Positions 27,059 through 35,657 of a DNA stretch of 64,000 nucleotides are shown piece after piece (positions within the stretch are counted from its first letter, which is position 1; each line of letters begins with the position of its first letter). The notes below the pieces were generated by a model. That model worked only from the letters and a program-made list of their open reading frames with translations. It made no database searches and was not told the DNA's origin. Position numbers and translations under genes: made by a program. Source of the stretch: Flavobacterium endoglycinae (GTDB taxonomy: Bacteria > Bacteroidota > Bacteroidia > Flavobacteriales > Flavobacteriaceae); contig NZ_CP071448.1 in NCBI RefSeq assembly GCF_017352115.1, positions 5,133,001 through 5,197,000 of the forward strand. Direction: 5' to 3'.

Positions 27059-28069
27059 ATGAAAAAGATTACAATTAAAGATATTGCTACAAAAGCGCAG
27101 GTTTCGATATCGACCGTATCTTTTGTAATCAATGGAAAGGGCGAAAAAATGGCAATCAGTCCTGCGGTTATTAAAAAAGTTCAGGATGTTGCCCAAAAAT
27201 TACAATACAAACCCAGTATGATTGCAAGTAGTCTGCGAACTGGAAAAACCAGATCTATTGGGCTAATTGTTGAAGATATTTCAAATCAGTTCTTTGCTGA
27301 CTTGGCACGGGTAATTGAAGATGAAGCGAAAAGTATTGATTATCGAGTTTTTTATTGTAGTACAGGTGATGATAATAACCGTTCAGAAGAATTAGTGCAG
27401 AGTCTTTTACAAGCCAATGTTGAAGGTTTTATTATTACACCCACTAAAAATTTAGAGAAAACAATAAGCCATCTTTTAAAAATACAAAAACCGGTGGTAC
27501 TGATCGACCGTTATTTTGCCAACCAAAAAGTAAGCCACGTCGTGATGGATAATTACGAAGGGTCGTATGCGGCAGTGAAATTTTTACTTGAGAAAGGATA
27601 TAAAAACATTGCAGTGGTAAATAATAAATCTGGAATGATTCAGATGAAATTACGTGAAAAAGGTTACGTCGAAGCATTGAAGGAGGAAGGAAAGTATAAC
27701 GAAAATTATACACTGCTGTTGGATTATCACAGTAATGAAAAAAACAGAATCGATTCGATCATACGTTTTTTTGAGGAAAGACCAGAAATTGATGCCGTAT
27801 TATTTCTGGCAAATTATTTAGGTCTTGCAGGTCTTCAAGCTTTTAAAAGTTTGAAATATAAAATTCCCGATGATATAGCCGTGATTAGTTTTGACGATCA
27901 CGATAGTTTTAAAATGTATACACCGACCATTTCAGTTGTTGCCCAGCCCATAGAAGAAATAGCTGTTAAATCGATTCAGCTGTTAATGAGTCAAATGACA
28001 AGTCTGGAAGATTTTAAAGTCGAAAAAGTGCTCAAAAAAGGATCTTTAATTGTGAGAGAGTCGGTTTAA
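27059..28069 (+). CDS. LacI family transcriptional regulator of the mannoside locus
   Basis: 336 residues, cytoplasmic. The N-terminal LacI helix-turn-helix (about 3-50) reads ITIKDIATKAQVSISTVSFV, with the hinge LQYKPSMIASSLRTGKT. A periplasmic-binding-protein-like effector domain follows (about 60-335: IGLIVEDISNQFFADLARVI, then SFDDHDSFKMYTPTISVVAQP). It lies immediately before and in the same direction as susC, susD and the mannosidase genes. Its own promoter and the susC upstream region share one palindrome, TACTAAAAC-GTTTTAGTA. It most likely senses a mannose-derived sugar or sugar phosphate and controls the locus. LacI control of a SusCD locus is less usual than hybrid two-component or sigma/anti-sigma control. 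Confidence 0.92.
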   Translation: MKKITIKDIATKAQVSISTVSFVINGKGEKMAISPAVIKKVQDVAQKLQYKPSMIASSLRTGKTRSIGLIVEDISNQFFADLARVIEDEAKSIDYRVFYCSTGDDNNRSEELVQSLLQANVEGFIITPTKNLEKTISHLLKIQKPVVLIDRYFANQKVSHVVMDNYEGSYAAVKFLLEKGYKNIAVVNNKSGMIQMKLREKGYVEALKEEGKYNENYTLLLDYHSNEKNRIDSIIRFFEERPEIDAVLFLANYLGLAGLQAFKSLKYKIPDDIAVISFDDHDSFKMYTPTISVVAQPIEEIAVKSIQLLMSQMTSLEDFKVEKVLKKGSLIVRESV

Positions 28070-28137
28070 GTTTACAGATCATTTAGCAGAAAAAAAATAA
28101 AGAAATGAGAAAAGAAGTTACGGCTTTTTTTTGCTCA

Positions 28138-28161
28138 TTTTACTAAAACGTTTTAGTAAAA
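28138..28161 (+). promoter_or_regulatory. Perfect 24-base palindrome: LacI operator upstream of susC
   Basis: Core TACTAAAACGTTTTAGTA (28141-28158), symmetric about the central CG and extended by three T/A pairs on each side. It lies about 220 bases before the susC start. A weak promoter candidate follows: TTG at 28169-28171, 21 bases, then TAAATTTC at 28193-28200. The site would place the regulator at or just upstream of the -33 region. Confidence 0.8.
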
Positions 28162-28324
28162 CAAAGCCTTGATTTTAGTGGATTTACACTTCTAAATTTC
28201 AAAGCTTATAAAAATAATAAAGCCCATATACAGTAGTGTTTTTTAGAGAATCATTCACACTTTAGAAAAGGTTTTTATTGAGAATCAAGTTCAAATTTTA
28301 TTAATTATTTAAAGCAGAAAAAAA

Positions 28325-28354
28325 ACAAACACAAACACAAACACAAACACAAAT
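28325..28354 (+). repeat. Hexanucleotide tandem repeat in the susC leader
   Basis: Four perfect ACAAAC units and a fifth ACAAAT, ending 22 bases before the susC start. Short identical hexamers are prone to copy-number change by slippage and lie where ribosomes load. Confidence 0.85.
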
Positions 28355-28376
28355 CAAAAACAAATAACCAAAAAGA

Positions 28377-31300
28377 ATGCTTATGAAACGAATATTAGCA
28401 GTGTTAGGACTGGTATTGCTGAGCAGCTTAAGTGCTGTAGCGCAAAATCGATTGATAACCGGTATAGTAGCTGATGCAGAAAACAAGGGAATTGTTGCCG
28501 CAACGGTAGAAGTTCAGGGAAAACCATTTAGTGCTATTACAGATGCCGAAGGGCGATTTAGAATGAATGTTCCCGAAGGTAAAGTTACTCTGAATGTATC
28601 TTCTATTGGATTTGATTCCAAATCAGTAGTGCTTCAGGAGAATGAAACAAGAGTTTCTGTTGTATTAATTGAAAACAGACAGGAATTAAAAGACGTAGTG
28701 GTAACTTCGTTTGGAGTAAAAAAACAAAAGAAAAGTCTGGGATACGCCGTTGGAGAATTAAAAGGCGAGGAACTGACTAAAAATAAAGAAATCAACTTAG
28801 GAAATGCTTTGCAGGGCAAAATTGCCGGTGTTAACGTTTCTGCGCCAGTAACTGGACCATCAGGTTCAAGCCGTGTTGTAATTCGTGGAGCTACTTCGGC
28901 ATCTGGACTGAACCAGCCGTTGTATGTTGTAGACGGAATCCCTATTGACAATACACAGCAAGGAAATGCCGGAATGTGGGGAGGTGCCGATAAAGGTGAT
29001 GGTATGTCATCTTTCAACCCAGACGATATTGCTTCGATTTCAGTTTTAAAGGGTAGTGCTGCTTCTGCTCTTTATGGATACAGAGGATCAAATGGTGTTA
29101 TCTTGATTACAACTAAAAAGGGGAAAAACGGAACAGGAATTGGAGTAGATTTCAGTACAAACTCAACTTTTAATACACCAGCAAGTTTATTAAACTGGCA
29201 GGATCAGTACGGTGCTGGAGCGCCAGATGCAAACGGTGTACCTAAAAGATTTACGAACTTACAAGAATTAAGAGATTCGTATTATTTTGCTTGGGGTGAT
29301 AAATATGACGGAACAAGTTCATTATCACTTGATGGTGCTACAAGACCATACAAACCTTATGGAAAAGACAATGTTGAAAATTTCTACAGAACTGGATATT
29401 CTTTCAGCAATACATTGGCAATTTCTGGTGGAAATGAAACAACAAACTTCAGATTGTCTTTCGGAAATACTAAAGATGAATCGATTATGCCGGGAACGAC
29501 TTTCGGAAGAAATAACGTGGCTTTGAGTTTGAATTCGGCTCCAAATAAAAGAATCAGTATTGAGAGCAATGCCCAATATATTTCAGAGAAAAGTCATAAC
29601 AGACCTTATCTAAACGATTCTCCAAGAAACCCTTCTTTCCCAACTACTTTCATGACACCAGGAAGTGATATTCGATGGTTGAGCAACCCGTATGATTCAA
29701 ACGGAGGTGAAGAAGATTTCTTAGGTGCAAATGTATACCACACAAATCCATATTTCGCTACAAAATCACCCTTAAATGATGATCTTAGAAAGCGCTTTAT
29801 TGGTTCTGCAAAAGTAAACTACAACATTACAGATAAGATTTATGCAAAAGCTGTGCTTGGAATTGATGATATTAATTATGAATATACTGAAATAGAACCT
29901 ACAGGAATTAATTACAGTCCGGGTGGATCTATCGAAAACAGAATCGAAACTCGTTCTGAGGTAAATGCTTCAGGATTTTTAGGGTACAAAGGCGATATTG
30001 TAAAAAATCTTTCACTTGATGCTTTCATTGGTGCCAACCGTCAGCACAACCGTTACAGCGGTATCAAAATGAAAGGAAACAACTTTATTGTTCCCTTCAA
30101 ATATTTCTATGCCAACACACAGCCCGATAAAACAGAAAAATTATTCTCAGAAAGCGAAGTAAACTCTCTTTTTTATTCTGCTGATATTGGATACAAAGAT
30201 TTCTTGTATGTAAGTTTAACTGGACGTCAGGATTGGTTCTCAACATTAGATCCATCCAATAATACAACTTTTTATCCTTCTGTAAGTTCAAGTTTAATTT
30301 ACTCTGAAATTATCAAATTACCAGAATGGATTACTTACGGTAAATTAAGAGCAGGCTGGGGTAACGTAGGAGGAGCACTTCCTGAAGCGTATGCATTAGC
30401 ATTGACGTATACAATTCCTGACGGACAAACAGATTCTTTAGGACAGCCAATTTTAGGGGTTAACGGAGAAACAATTCCAAATAGAACTTTAAAACCGTAC
30501 AACGTAAGCACTATTGAGTTTGGTTTTGAAAACACGTTCTTCAATAACCGATTAAGTACAGATTTGACTTTTTACTACAAGAAAACAACAAACGATATTA
30601 CCGATGCTGACGTTTCTCAGGCTTCTGGTTATAGAACAACAAAAATCAATGTGGGTGAAATCTTAAACAAAGGGGTGGAGTTTGCTATTAATTATAAAGC
30701 CATTAAAACACCAAACTTTTCTTGGAGCGTAGGATATAATTTTGCGTATAATGACAGTGAAGTTTTAAACCTTTCGGATAAAATCACCACAAAATCTCTT
30801 GAAGGAAATAGAGATGGAAGAGCTAACGTAGTTTTAGAAAAAGGACAGCCATTTGGAGTAATTAAAGCTTACGATTATTTAAGAGATGCGCAAGGAAATA
30901 TTATTTTAGATTCGAGCGGAAGATTCTTAAGAGGAAATCTAATCATTGCAGGACAAGGTGTTGCGCCAACTTCAATGGGACTTTCAAATGATTTCTCATA
31001 TAAAAACTTTACACTTTCAGTATTTGTTGATGCCAAATTTGGAGGTGAAATCTATTCAGCAACCAATCAGTTAGGAACTCGTTACGGATTATCAGAAATT
31101 ACACTTCCGGGTCGTGAAGGCGGTATTGCTGTTTCAGGAAAAGATGCAAATGGAAATGCTGTTAATCAAACAGTTTCGGCATACAACTACTGGAGAAGTT
31201 ATAGTGATGTTACGTCAAACTTTGTTTACGATGCTGACTTTGTGAAACTAAGAGCAATTTCTTTCGCTTACAATTTCCCGAAAATGTATTTAGAGAAAAC

Positions 31301-31475
31301 ACCATTTCAATCGATCAGTTTAGCATTTTCTGCTCATAATTTATGGACGATTTATGATAAAGTTCCTAATATCGATCCTGAATCAAATTATTCAAATAGT
31401 AATGCACAAGGTATGGAAAGAGCTTCTATGCCATTGACCAGAAACTATGGTTTAACACTTAATGTTAAATTCTAA
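28377..31475 (+). CDS. SusC/RagA TonB-linked outer-membrane transporter
   Basis: 1032 residues (or 1030 if the second ATG at 28383, MKRILAVLG, is used). Signal peptide ending SAVAQ, carboxypeptidase-regulatory-like domain (about 25-105), plug with VRGATSASGLNQPLYVVDGIP... (key part VVDGIPIDNTQQ) and SALYGYRGSNGVILITTKKG, then the 22-strand barrel ending in LTLNVKF. There is no STN domain, so unlike the receptor at 9.4 kb it does not signal to a FecR; regulation is by the LacI protein upstream. It pairs with the SusD gene 11 bases downstream and should import mannose-containing oligosaccharides, given the enzymes that follow. Confidence 0.95.
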   Translation: MLMKRILAVLGLVLLSSLSAVAQNRLITGIVADAENKGIVAATVEVQGKPFSAITDAEGRFRMNVPEGKVTLNVSSIGFDSKSVVLQENETRVSVVLIENRQELKDVVVTSFGVKKQKKSLGYAVGELKGEELTKNKEINLGNALQGKIAGVNVSAPVTGPSGSSRVVIRGATSASGLNQPLYVVDGIPIDNTQQGNAGMWGGADKGDGMSSFNPDDIASISVLKGSAASALYGYRGSNGVILITTKKGKNGTGIGVDFSTNSTFNTPASLLNWQDQYGAGAPDANGVPKRFTNLQELRDSYYFAWGDKYDGTSSLSLDGATRPYKPYGKDNVENFYRTGYSFSNTLAISGGNETTNFRLSFGNTKDESIMPGTTFGRNNVALSLNSAPNKRISIESNAQYISEKSHNRPYLNDSPRNPSFPTTFMTPGSDIRWLSNPYDSNGGEEDFLGANVYHTNPYFATKSPLNDDLRKRFIGSAKVNYNITDKIYAKAVLGIDDINYEYTEIEPTGINYSPGGSIENRIETRSEVNASGFLGYKGDIVKNLSLDAFIGANRQHNRYSGIKMKGNNFIVPFKYFYANTQPDKTEKLFSESEVNSLFYSADIGYKDFLYVSLTGRQDWFSTLDPSNNTTFYPSVSSSLIYSEIIKLPEWITYGKLRAGWGNVGGALPEAYALALTYTIPDGQTDSLGQPILGVNGETIPNRTLKPYNVSTIEFGFENTFFNNRLSTDLTFYYKKTTNDITDADVSQASGYRTTKINVGEILNKGVEFAINYKAIKTPNFSWSVGYNFAYNDSEVLNLSDKITTKSLEGNRDGRANVVLEKGQPFGVIKAYDYLRDAQGNIILDSSGRFLRGNLIIAGQGVAPTSMGLSNDFSYKNFTLSVFVDAKFGGEIYSATNQLGTRYGLSEITLPGREGGIAVSGKDANGNAVNQTVSAYNYWRSYSDVTSNFVYDADFVKLRAISFAYNFPKMYLEKTPFQSISLAFSAHNLWTIYDKVPNIDPESNYSNSNAQGMERASMPLTRNYGLTLNVKF

Positions 31476-31486
31476 TACTAGTAAAG

Positions 31487-33001
31487 ATGAAAAATAGATA
31501 TATAAAAATATTTTGTATTGCAGTAGTTGGTGCTTTGACATTGGCTTCATGCGACAAAGGATTCGAAGAAATGAATAAGAATCCAAATGCATTAACAGAT
31601 CCAGCTTTAAAATCAATGTTTACATTAGCAGAGATTTATGTAGACGGGCAGGATTTCTCTAACACCAGAGGAAATAATTTATACGCAGCACAAATCGTAC
31701 AGCACTTTTCTTCATTAGGAGGACCAGGTTCAAAATACACCTATTCTTCTGAATATTCAGCGGCACTTTTTGGAGAAACCTACGGAAAAGGTTTAAATCA
31801 AATTTTCCAATTAATGTCGGTTATACCAGAAGGTCCTGAAAATTCAAACATGATTCAGGCGTGTCGTATTATGAAAGTTTTTCTTTTCCAGAAGTTAACC
31901 GATACGTATGGTGAAGTTCCTTATTTTGAAGCTGTAAAAGGATATAACGGAAATATTTTCAACCCGAAATATGATACTCAGGAAGCGATTTACAATGACC
32001 TTTTAAAAGAACTTGATGAAGCGGGTACAGCTTTAGATGCCGGAAAAGGTTTTGTAGGCAGTGCCGATTTATATTACCAAGGAGACGTGGCAAGATGGAA
32101 AAAATTAGCAAACTCGCTGATGTTAAGAGTAGCTATGCGTTTGTCGAAAGTAAATCCTGCGAAAGCAAAAGAATATGTAGAAAAAGCGTATTCAAAAGGT
32201 GTATTTACTTCAAACGATGATAGTCTTGTTTTAAAACACGATGCAGGTCCAGCGGGAGTTAAAACCAATCCAATTACTTCTTCATGGGTACGAAATGATT
32301 TGAACGGAGGAGAATCTAACATAAAATTCAGTAAAACTTTTATTGATTTATTGAAAAATACAAACGATCCACGTTTAAGAATTTATGCCAAAATTGAAGC
32401 GACAGGCGATAACAATCCTGCAAATCAGCAAGGACTTGCAAATGATGCTAAAGAATTTCCAGGAGGAGATAAAAAAGTTTTCTCAGATCCAAATACCTCT
32501 ACAGTACTACGTTTAGATGCTCCAACTTTGATTATGTCATTTGCAGAAGTTCAGTTTATATTGGCAGAAGCATCTGTAAAAGGATGGAACGTTGGCGGAT
32601 CGGCACAAACGTATTATGAAAACGGAGTAAGAGCAGCGATGAACATTTTAACGATTTTTGGCGATAAAGTGCCTGCAGTTACACCAGCAGAATATAACAC
32701 TTACATTACAACATATCCATTTAAATCTGCTGGAACAGAAGCTCAAAAAATTGAACAAATCATTACTCAAAAATGGATTGTATTGTTATTCAATGGTTTC
32801 GAAGCATTTTCAGAATACAGAAGAACAGGTTACCCAGTTTTAGTTCCTGTAAATGATCCAACTGGAGAAACAAACGGTACAATTCCAAGAAGATTAATTT
32901 ACGATCAGTCAGAATTGATTACCAATGCGGCTAATTTTAAAGAAGCCATTCAACGTCAAGGTTTAGATTTAATGACCACTAGAATCTGGTGGGATAAATA
33001 A
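31487..33001 (+). CDS. SusD/RagB family nutrient-binding lipoprotein
   Basis: 504-residue outer-membrane lipoprotein with lipobox TLASC (lipidated Cys22), followed by DKGFEEMNKNPN, a hallmark of the SusD-like_2 branch. The middle and end carry helical repeats with FLFQKLTDTYGEVPYFEA and LIMSFAEVQFILAEA typical of that branch. It caps the SusC transporter and binds the incoming glycan at the cell surface. It begins 11 bases after susC and is followed by a terminator, so susC and susD form a transcription unit partly separated from the enzyme genes. Ligand: probably mannosides, inferred from the neighbours. Confidence 0.94.
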   Translation: MKNRYIKIFCIAVVGALTLASCDKGFEEMNKNPNALTDPALKSMFTLAEIYVDGQDFSNTRGNNLYAAQIVQHFSSLGGPGSKYTYSSEYSAALFGETYGKGLNQIFQLMSVIPEGPENSNMIQACRIMKVFLFQKLTDTYGEVPYFEAVKGYNGNIFNPKYDTQEAIYNDLLKELDEAGTALDAGKGFVGSADLYYQGDVARWKKLANSLMLRVAMRLSKVNPAKAKEYVEKAYSKGVFTSNDDSLVLKHDAGPAGVKTNPITSSWVRNDLNGGESNIKFSKTFIDLLKNTNDPRLRIYAKIEATGDNNPANQQGLANDAKEFPGGDKKVFSDPNTSTVLRLDAPTLIMSFAEVQFILAEASVKGWNVGGSAQTYYENGVRAAMNILTIFGDKVPAVTPAEYNTYITTYPFKSAGTEAQKIEQIITQKWIVLLFNGFEAFSEYRRTGYPVLVPVNDPTGETNGTIPRRLIYDQSELITNAANFKEAIQRQGLDLMTTRIWWDK

Positions 33002-33026
33002 TTTTTAAATTAGGTTGGTTAGTTAG

Positions 33027-33062
33027 AATAAGTCGGGTAACCTGATACCCGGCTTATTTTTA
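33027..33062 (+). terminator. Terminator between susCD and the glycosidase genes
   Basis: AATAAGTCGGGTA (33027-33039) pairs with TACCCGGCTTATT (33046-33058), with one G-T pair, 6-base loop, then a T-rich tail. It begins 25 bases after the susD stop and may set a higher level of susCD than of the enzymes. Confidence 0.75.
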
Positions 33063-33434
33063 AATCTTTTATCAATTAAAAAAACATTTAGGAAAAGGAT
33101 TTAGAATATTGAATGTCTTTTTTTTCGCAGTGACAAAGAGTGGCAGTGCTGAAAAAGAAGGGATTTCATAAAGGAAACACAAATCCAAATTATCGGAATG
33201 TTTTATTGTATTGATAATTCGGTTTAAAAAAGAAACAAATTAAACCAAAATAGAAATAAAGGATATGGCAGATTAAGGAAAAATATTACTGAAGATTTTT
33301 TGAGTTATTAACAGTCAATACAATCCAACAAAGAGAAGGAATAATTGTACGTCCGTTCCTTCTCTTAACTGCCAAATTAGTAAATTGCTCTTTCTTTTGT
33401 ACTTAAGAAAAAGCTTTAACTGTTATACAATACA
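33063..33434. other. Intergenic region with an 11-base-pair hairpin before the glycosidase genes
   Basis: No open frame. The one clear structure is AAGAGAAGGAA (33331-33341) pairing perfectly with TTCCTTCTCTT (33356-33366), about 70 bases before the GH2 start and without a T-run. A promoter for the enzyme genes should be here, but I find no good TAnnTTTG box. No copy of the LacI palindrome is seen. Confidence 0.5.
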
Positions 33435-35426
33435 ATGATTTACAACAAAAAACTCTATCTTTTAATTGGCATTTTTTTGGCTGGCTTTTCATCAAAAGTT
33501 ATGGCTCAGAATGTTGATTTAAAAAATAACTGGAGTTACCGAGAAGAAAAAACTCAAAAATGGTATCCGGCCAGCGTTCCCGGAGAAATTCATACTGATT
33601 TATTAAAGAACAAATTAATACCAGATCCATTTTATAGGGACAATGAAAAAAAACTGCAATGGATTGAACGAAAAAATTGGGAATACAAAACAACTTTTCA
33701 GGCAACAGCTTCCATACTAAAAAAGAAAAACACAGAATTAGTTTTTGACGGATTAGATACTTATGCCTCAATATATGTAAACAATCAGCTGGTTTTAAAA
33801 GCCAATAATATGTTTCGTCAATGGCGTGTTGATGTTAAAAAAGTTTTGAAATCAGGAAATAACGATTTACGGATCGTATTTCAATCGGCACAAAATGTTG
33901 TCGATTCATTGGCCAAAAAAGAGTATCCATTTGTCATTCCAGACAATCCACGTGCTTATGTACGCAAAGCCCAATATCATTTTGGCTGGGATTGGGGACC
34001 AAAATTTACAACCTGCGGCATTACCAAAATTCCTCGATTAGAAGCTTATAACGAAAAAACTCCTGAAGAACCATACGTTCTAAATCGCAAAATTGAACTA
34101 ATACAAGAACCTGATAGTTTAGGTCGCTCTTTTTATTTTAAGATTAATGGAAAACCAGTTTATATGAAAGGAGCGAATTATATTCCGTCAGATGCCTTTC
34201 TTTCGCGTGTAACCAAAAAAGAATATGAAAAAGTAATTGCCTTAGCCAAAGAGGCCAATATGAATATGCTTCGTGTTTGGGGCGGTGGTATTTATGAAGA
34301 TGATTATTTCTATAATTTATGCGACAAATACGGAATAAACGTCTGGCAGGATTTTATGTTTGCAGGAACAATGGTTCCTGGAGACGATGCTTTTTTTGAT
34401 AATGTAAAAAAAGAAGTTCAATATCAAGTAAAACGTCTGCGTCATCATCCAAGTATTGTTTTGTGGTGTGGCAATAACGAATCAGATGAAGCTTTTAAAA
34501 ACTGGGGCTGGATGAAAAGCTTCAAAATCTCAAAGCAGGATTCTATTCGTTTATGGAAAGATTATACGCGTTTGTTTCACGATAGTATTCCGAAATGGGT
34601 GAAAGAAGTTGATGATAAACGCCCTTATTTAAGTTCATCGCCTTTGTATCATTGGTCTAAAGAAAAAAGTTTTACAAATGGTGACAGTCATTATTGGGGA
34701 ATTTGGTGGGGATTGAAGGATATTGAAGAAACCAATACGAAAACCGGACGTTTTGTAAGCGAATATGGAATGTTGTCTTTCCCAAATTATGCTTCAGTCG
34801 AAAGTTTCACTTCAGAAGAAGACCGTCGTTTATATTCAGATGTATTAAAAGTACACTTAAAAGCAGGGAAAGGTTTTGAAAAATTAGACTCTTATCTCGG
34901 TAGATATTTCATTGATGCCTCTAAAATAAAAAAGATGAATTTGGAGGATTATGCCTATTTGAGCCAGTGTATGCATTATTATTCCATAAAAAATATTGTA
35001 GGTATTCACCGTTCAAAAGCACCTTACAATATGGGAACTTTAGTCTGGCAGTTAAACGACTGCTGGCCGGTTGCAAGCTGGAGTATTTCGGATTATGAGA
35101 ACCGACAACCGAAAGCTGCTTGGTATGCCATAAAAGAAGCGTACAGAGATGATATAAAACCAGAAATTGATTTGACGCGTCCGATAAATTTAAAACTAGA
35201 AAATCCAAAAATAAGCTGGCAGATAAAAGGAAATAAAATTGTCTTAAAAGCAGAAAAAGCGGCTAAATATATTTGCATTTCAGCCAAAGGATATACAGGA
35301 AAATGGAGCGACAATTATTTTGATTTAGTTGCTGGAGAAGAAAAAACAATTTCATTTGAAGGAAAAATAACGAAATCTGAAATTAAGATTTATTCTTTGT
35401 TTGACGTTTTAGAAAGAAATAAATAA
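33435..35426 (+). CDS. GH2 beta-mannosidase with a reduced domain set
   Basis: 663 residues, signal peptide ending VMAQ (about 1-25). Sugar-binding jelly-roll domain (about 27-205, GWDWGPKFTT), then a TIM barrel (about 225-570) with acid/base Glu349 in WCGNNESDEAF and nucleophile Glu443 in VSEYGMLSFP. Family members are usually about 820-880 residues: the jelly roll and barrel are joined by an Ig-like domain of about 100 residues, and another Ig-like domain follows the barrel. Here RLEAYNEKTPEEPY runs almost directly into RKIELIQEPDS, and the post-barrel AYRDDIKPEIDL goes straight to the final beta domain (ISWQIKGNKIVLKAEKA). Both links look clean and in frame. It should remove terminal beta-mannose, for example from the N-glycan core. 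Confidence 0.9.
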   Translation: MIYNKKLYLLIGIFLAGFSSKVMAQNVDLKNNWSYREEKTQKWYPASVPGEIHTDLLKNKLIPDPFYRDNEKKLQWIERKNWEYKTTFQATASILKKKNTELVFDGLDTYASIYVNNQLVLKANNMFRQWRVDVKKVLKSGNNDLRIVFQSAQNVVDSLAKKEYPFVIPDNPRAYVRKAQYHFGWDWGPKFTTCGITKIPRLEAYNEKTPEEPYVLNRKIELIQEPDSLGRSFYFKINGKPVYMKGANYIPSDAFLSRVTKKEYEKVIALAKEANMNMLRVWGGGIYEDDYFYNLCDKYGINVWQDFMFAGTMVPGDDAFFDNVKKEVQYQVKRLRHHPSIVLWCGNNESDEAFKNWGWMKSFKISKQDSIRLWKDYTRLFHDSIPKWVKEVDDKRPYLSSSPLYHWSKEKSFTNGDSHYWGIWWGLKDIEETNTKTGRFVSEYGMLSFPNYASVESFTSEEDRRLYSDVLKVHLKAGKGFEKLDSYLGRYFIDASKIKKMNLEDYAYLSQCMHYYSIKNIVGIHRSKAPYNMGTLVWQLNDCWPVASWSISDYENRQPKAAWYAIKEAYRDDIKPEIDLTRPINLKLENPKISWQIKGNKIVLKAEKAAKYICISAKGYTGKWSDNYFDLVAGEEKTISFEGKITKSEIKIYSLFDVLERNK

Positions 35427-35455
35427 GAGGTTCAAAGGGGCAAATGTGCAGAGGA

Positions 35456-35577
35456 ACAAAGGTTTTCTGTAGAGCGCTCCGCAGTGCGTCTCCTTATGAA
35501 AATTGGATTTTATTGTTTATTGAGAGGTTCTTACAATTGACAAAGGTTTTCTGTAGAGGCGCACCGCAGTGCGTCTC
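35456..35577. repeat. Pair of direct repeats, each with a GC-rich hairpin
   Basis: Two copies (35456-35492 and 35540-35577) begin ACAAAGGTTTTCTGTAGAG and end CCGCAGTGCGTCTC. The second copy folds as GAGGCGCAC-CGCA-GTGCGTCTC (one G-T pair); the first has GCGCTC in place of GGCGCAC. They lie between the GH2 and first GH92 genes and look like a mobile palindromic repeat present twice. Confidence 0.75.
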
Positions 35578-35657
35578 GGCAAGGTGATTAAAAAATACGT
35601 AAATCGTTTAAATCTTTTTGATTATTGATTTACATTGAAATTATAAAAACAAACAAA

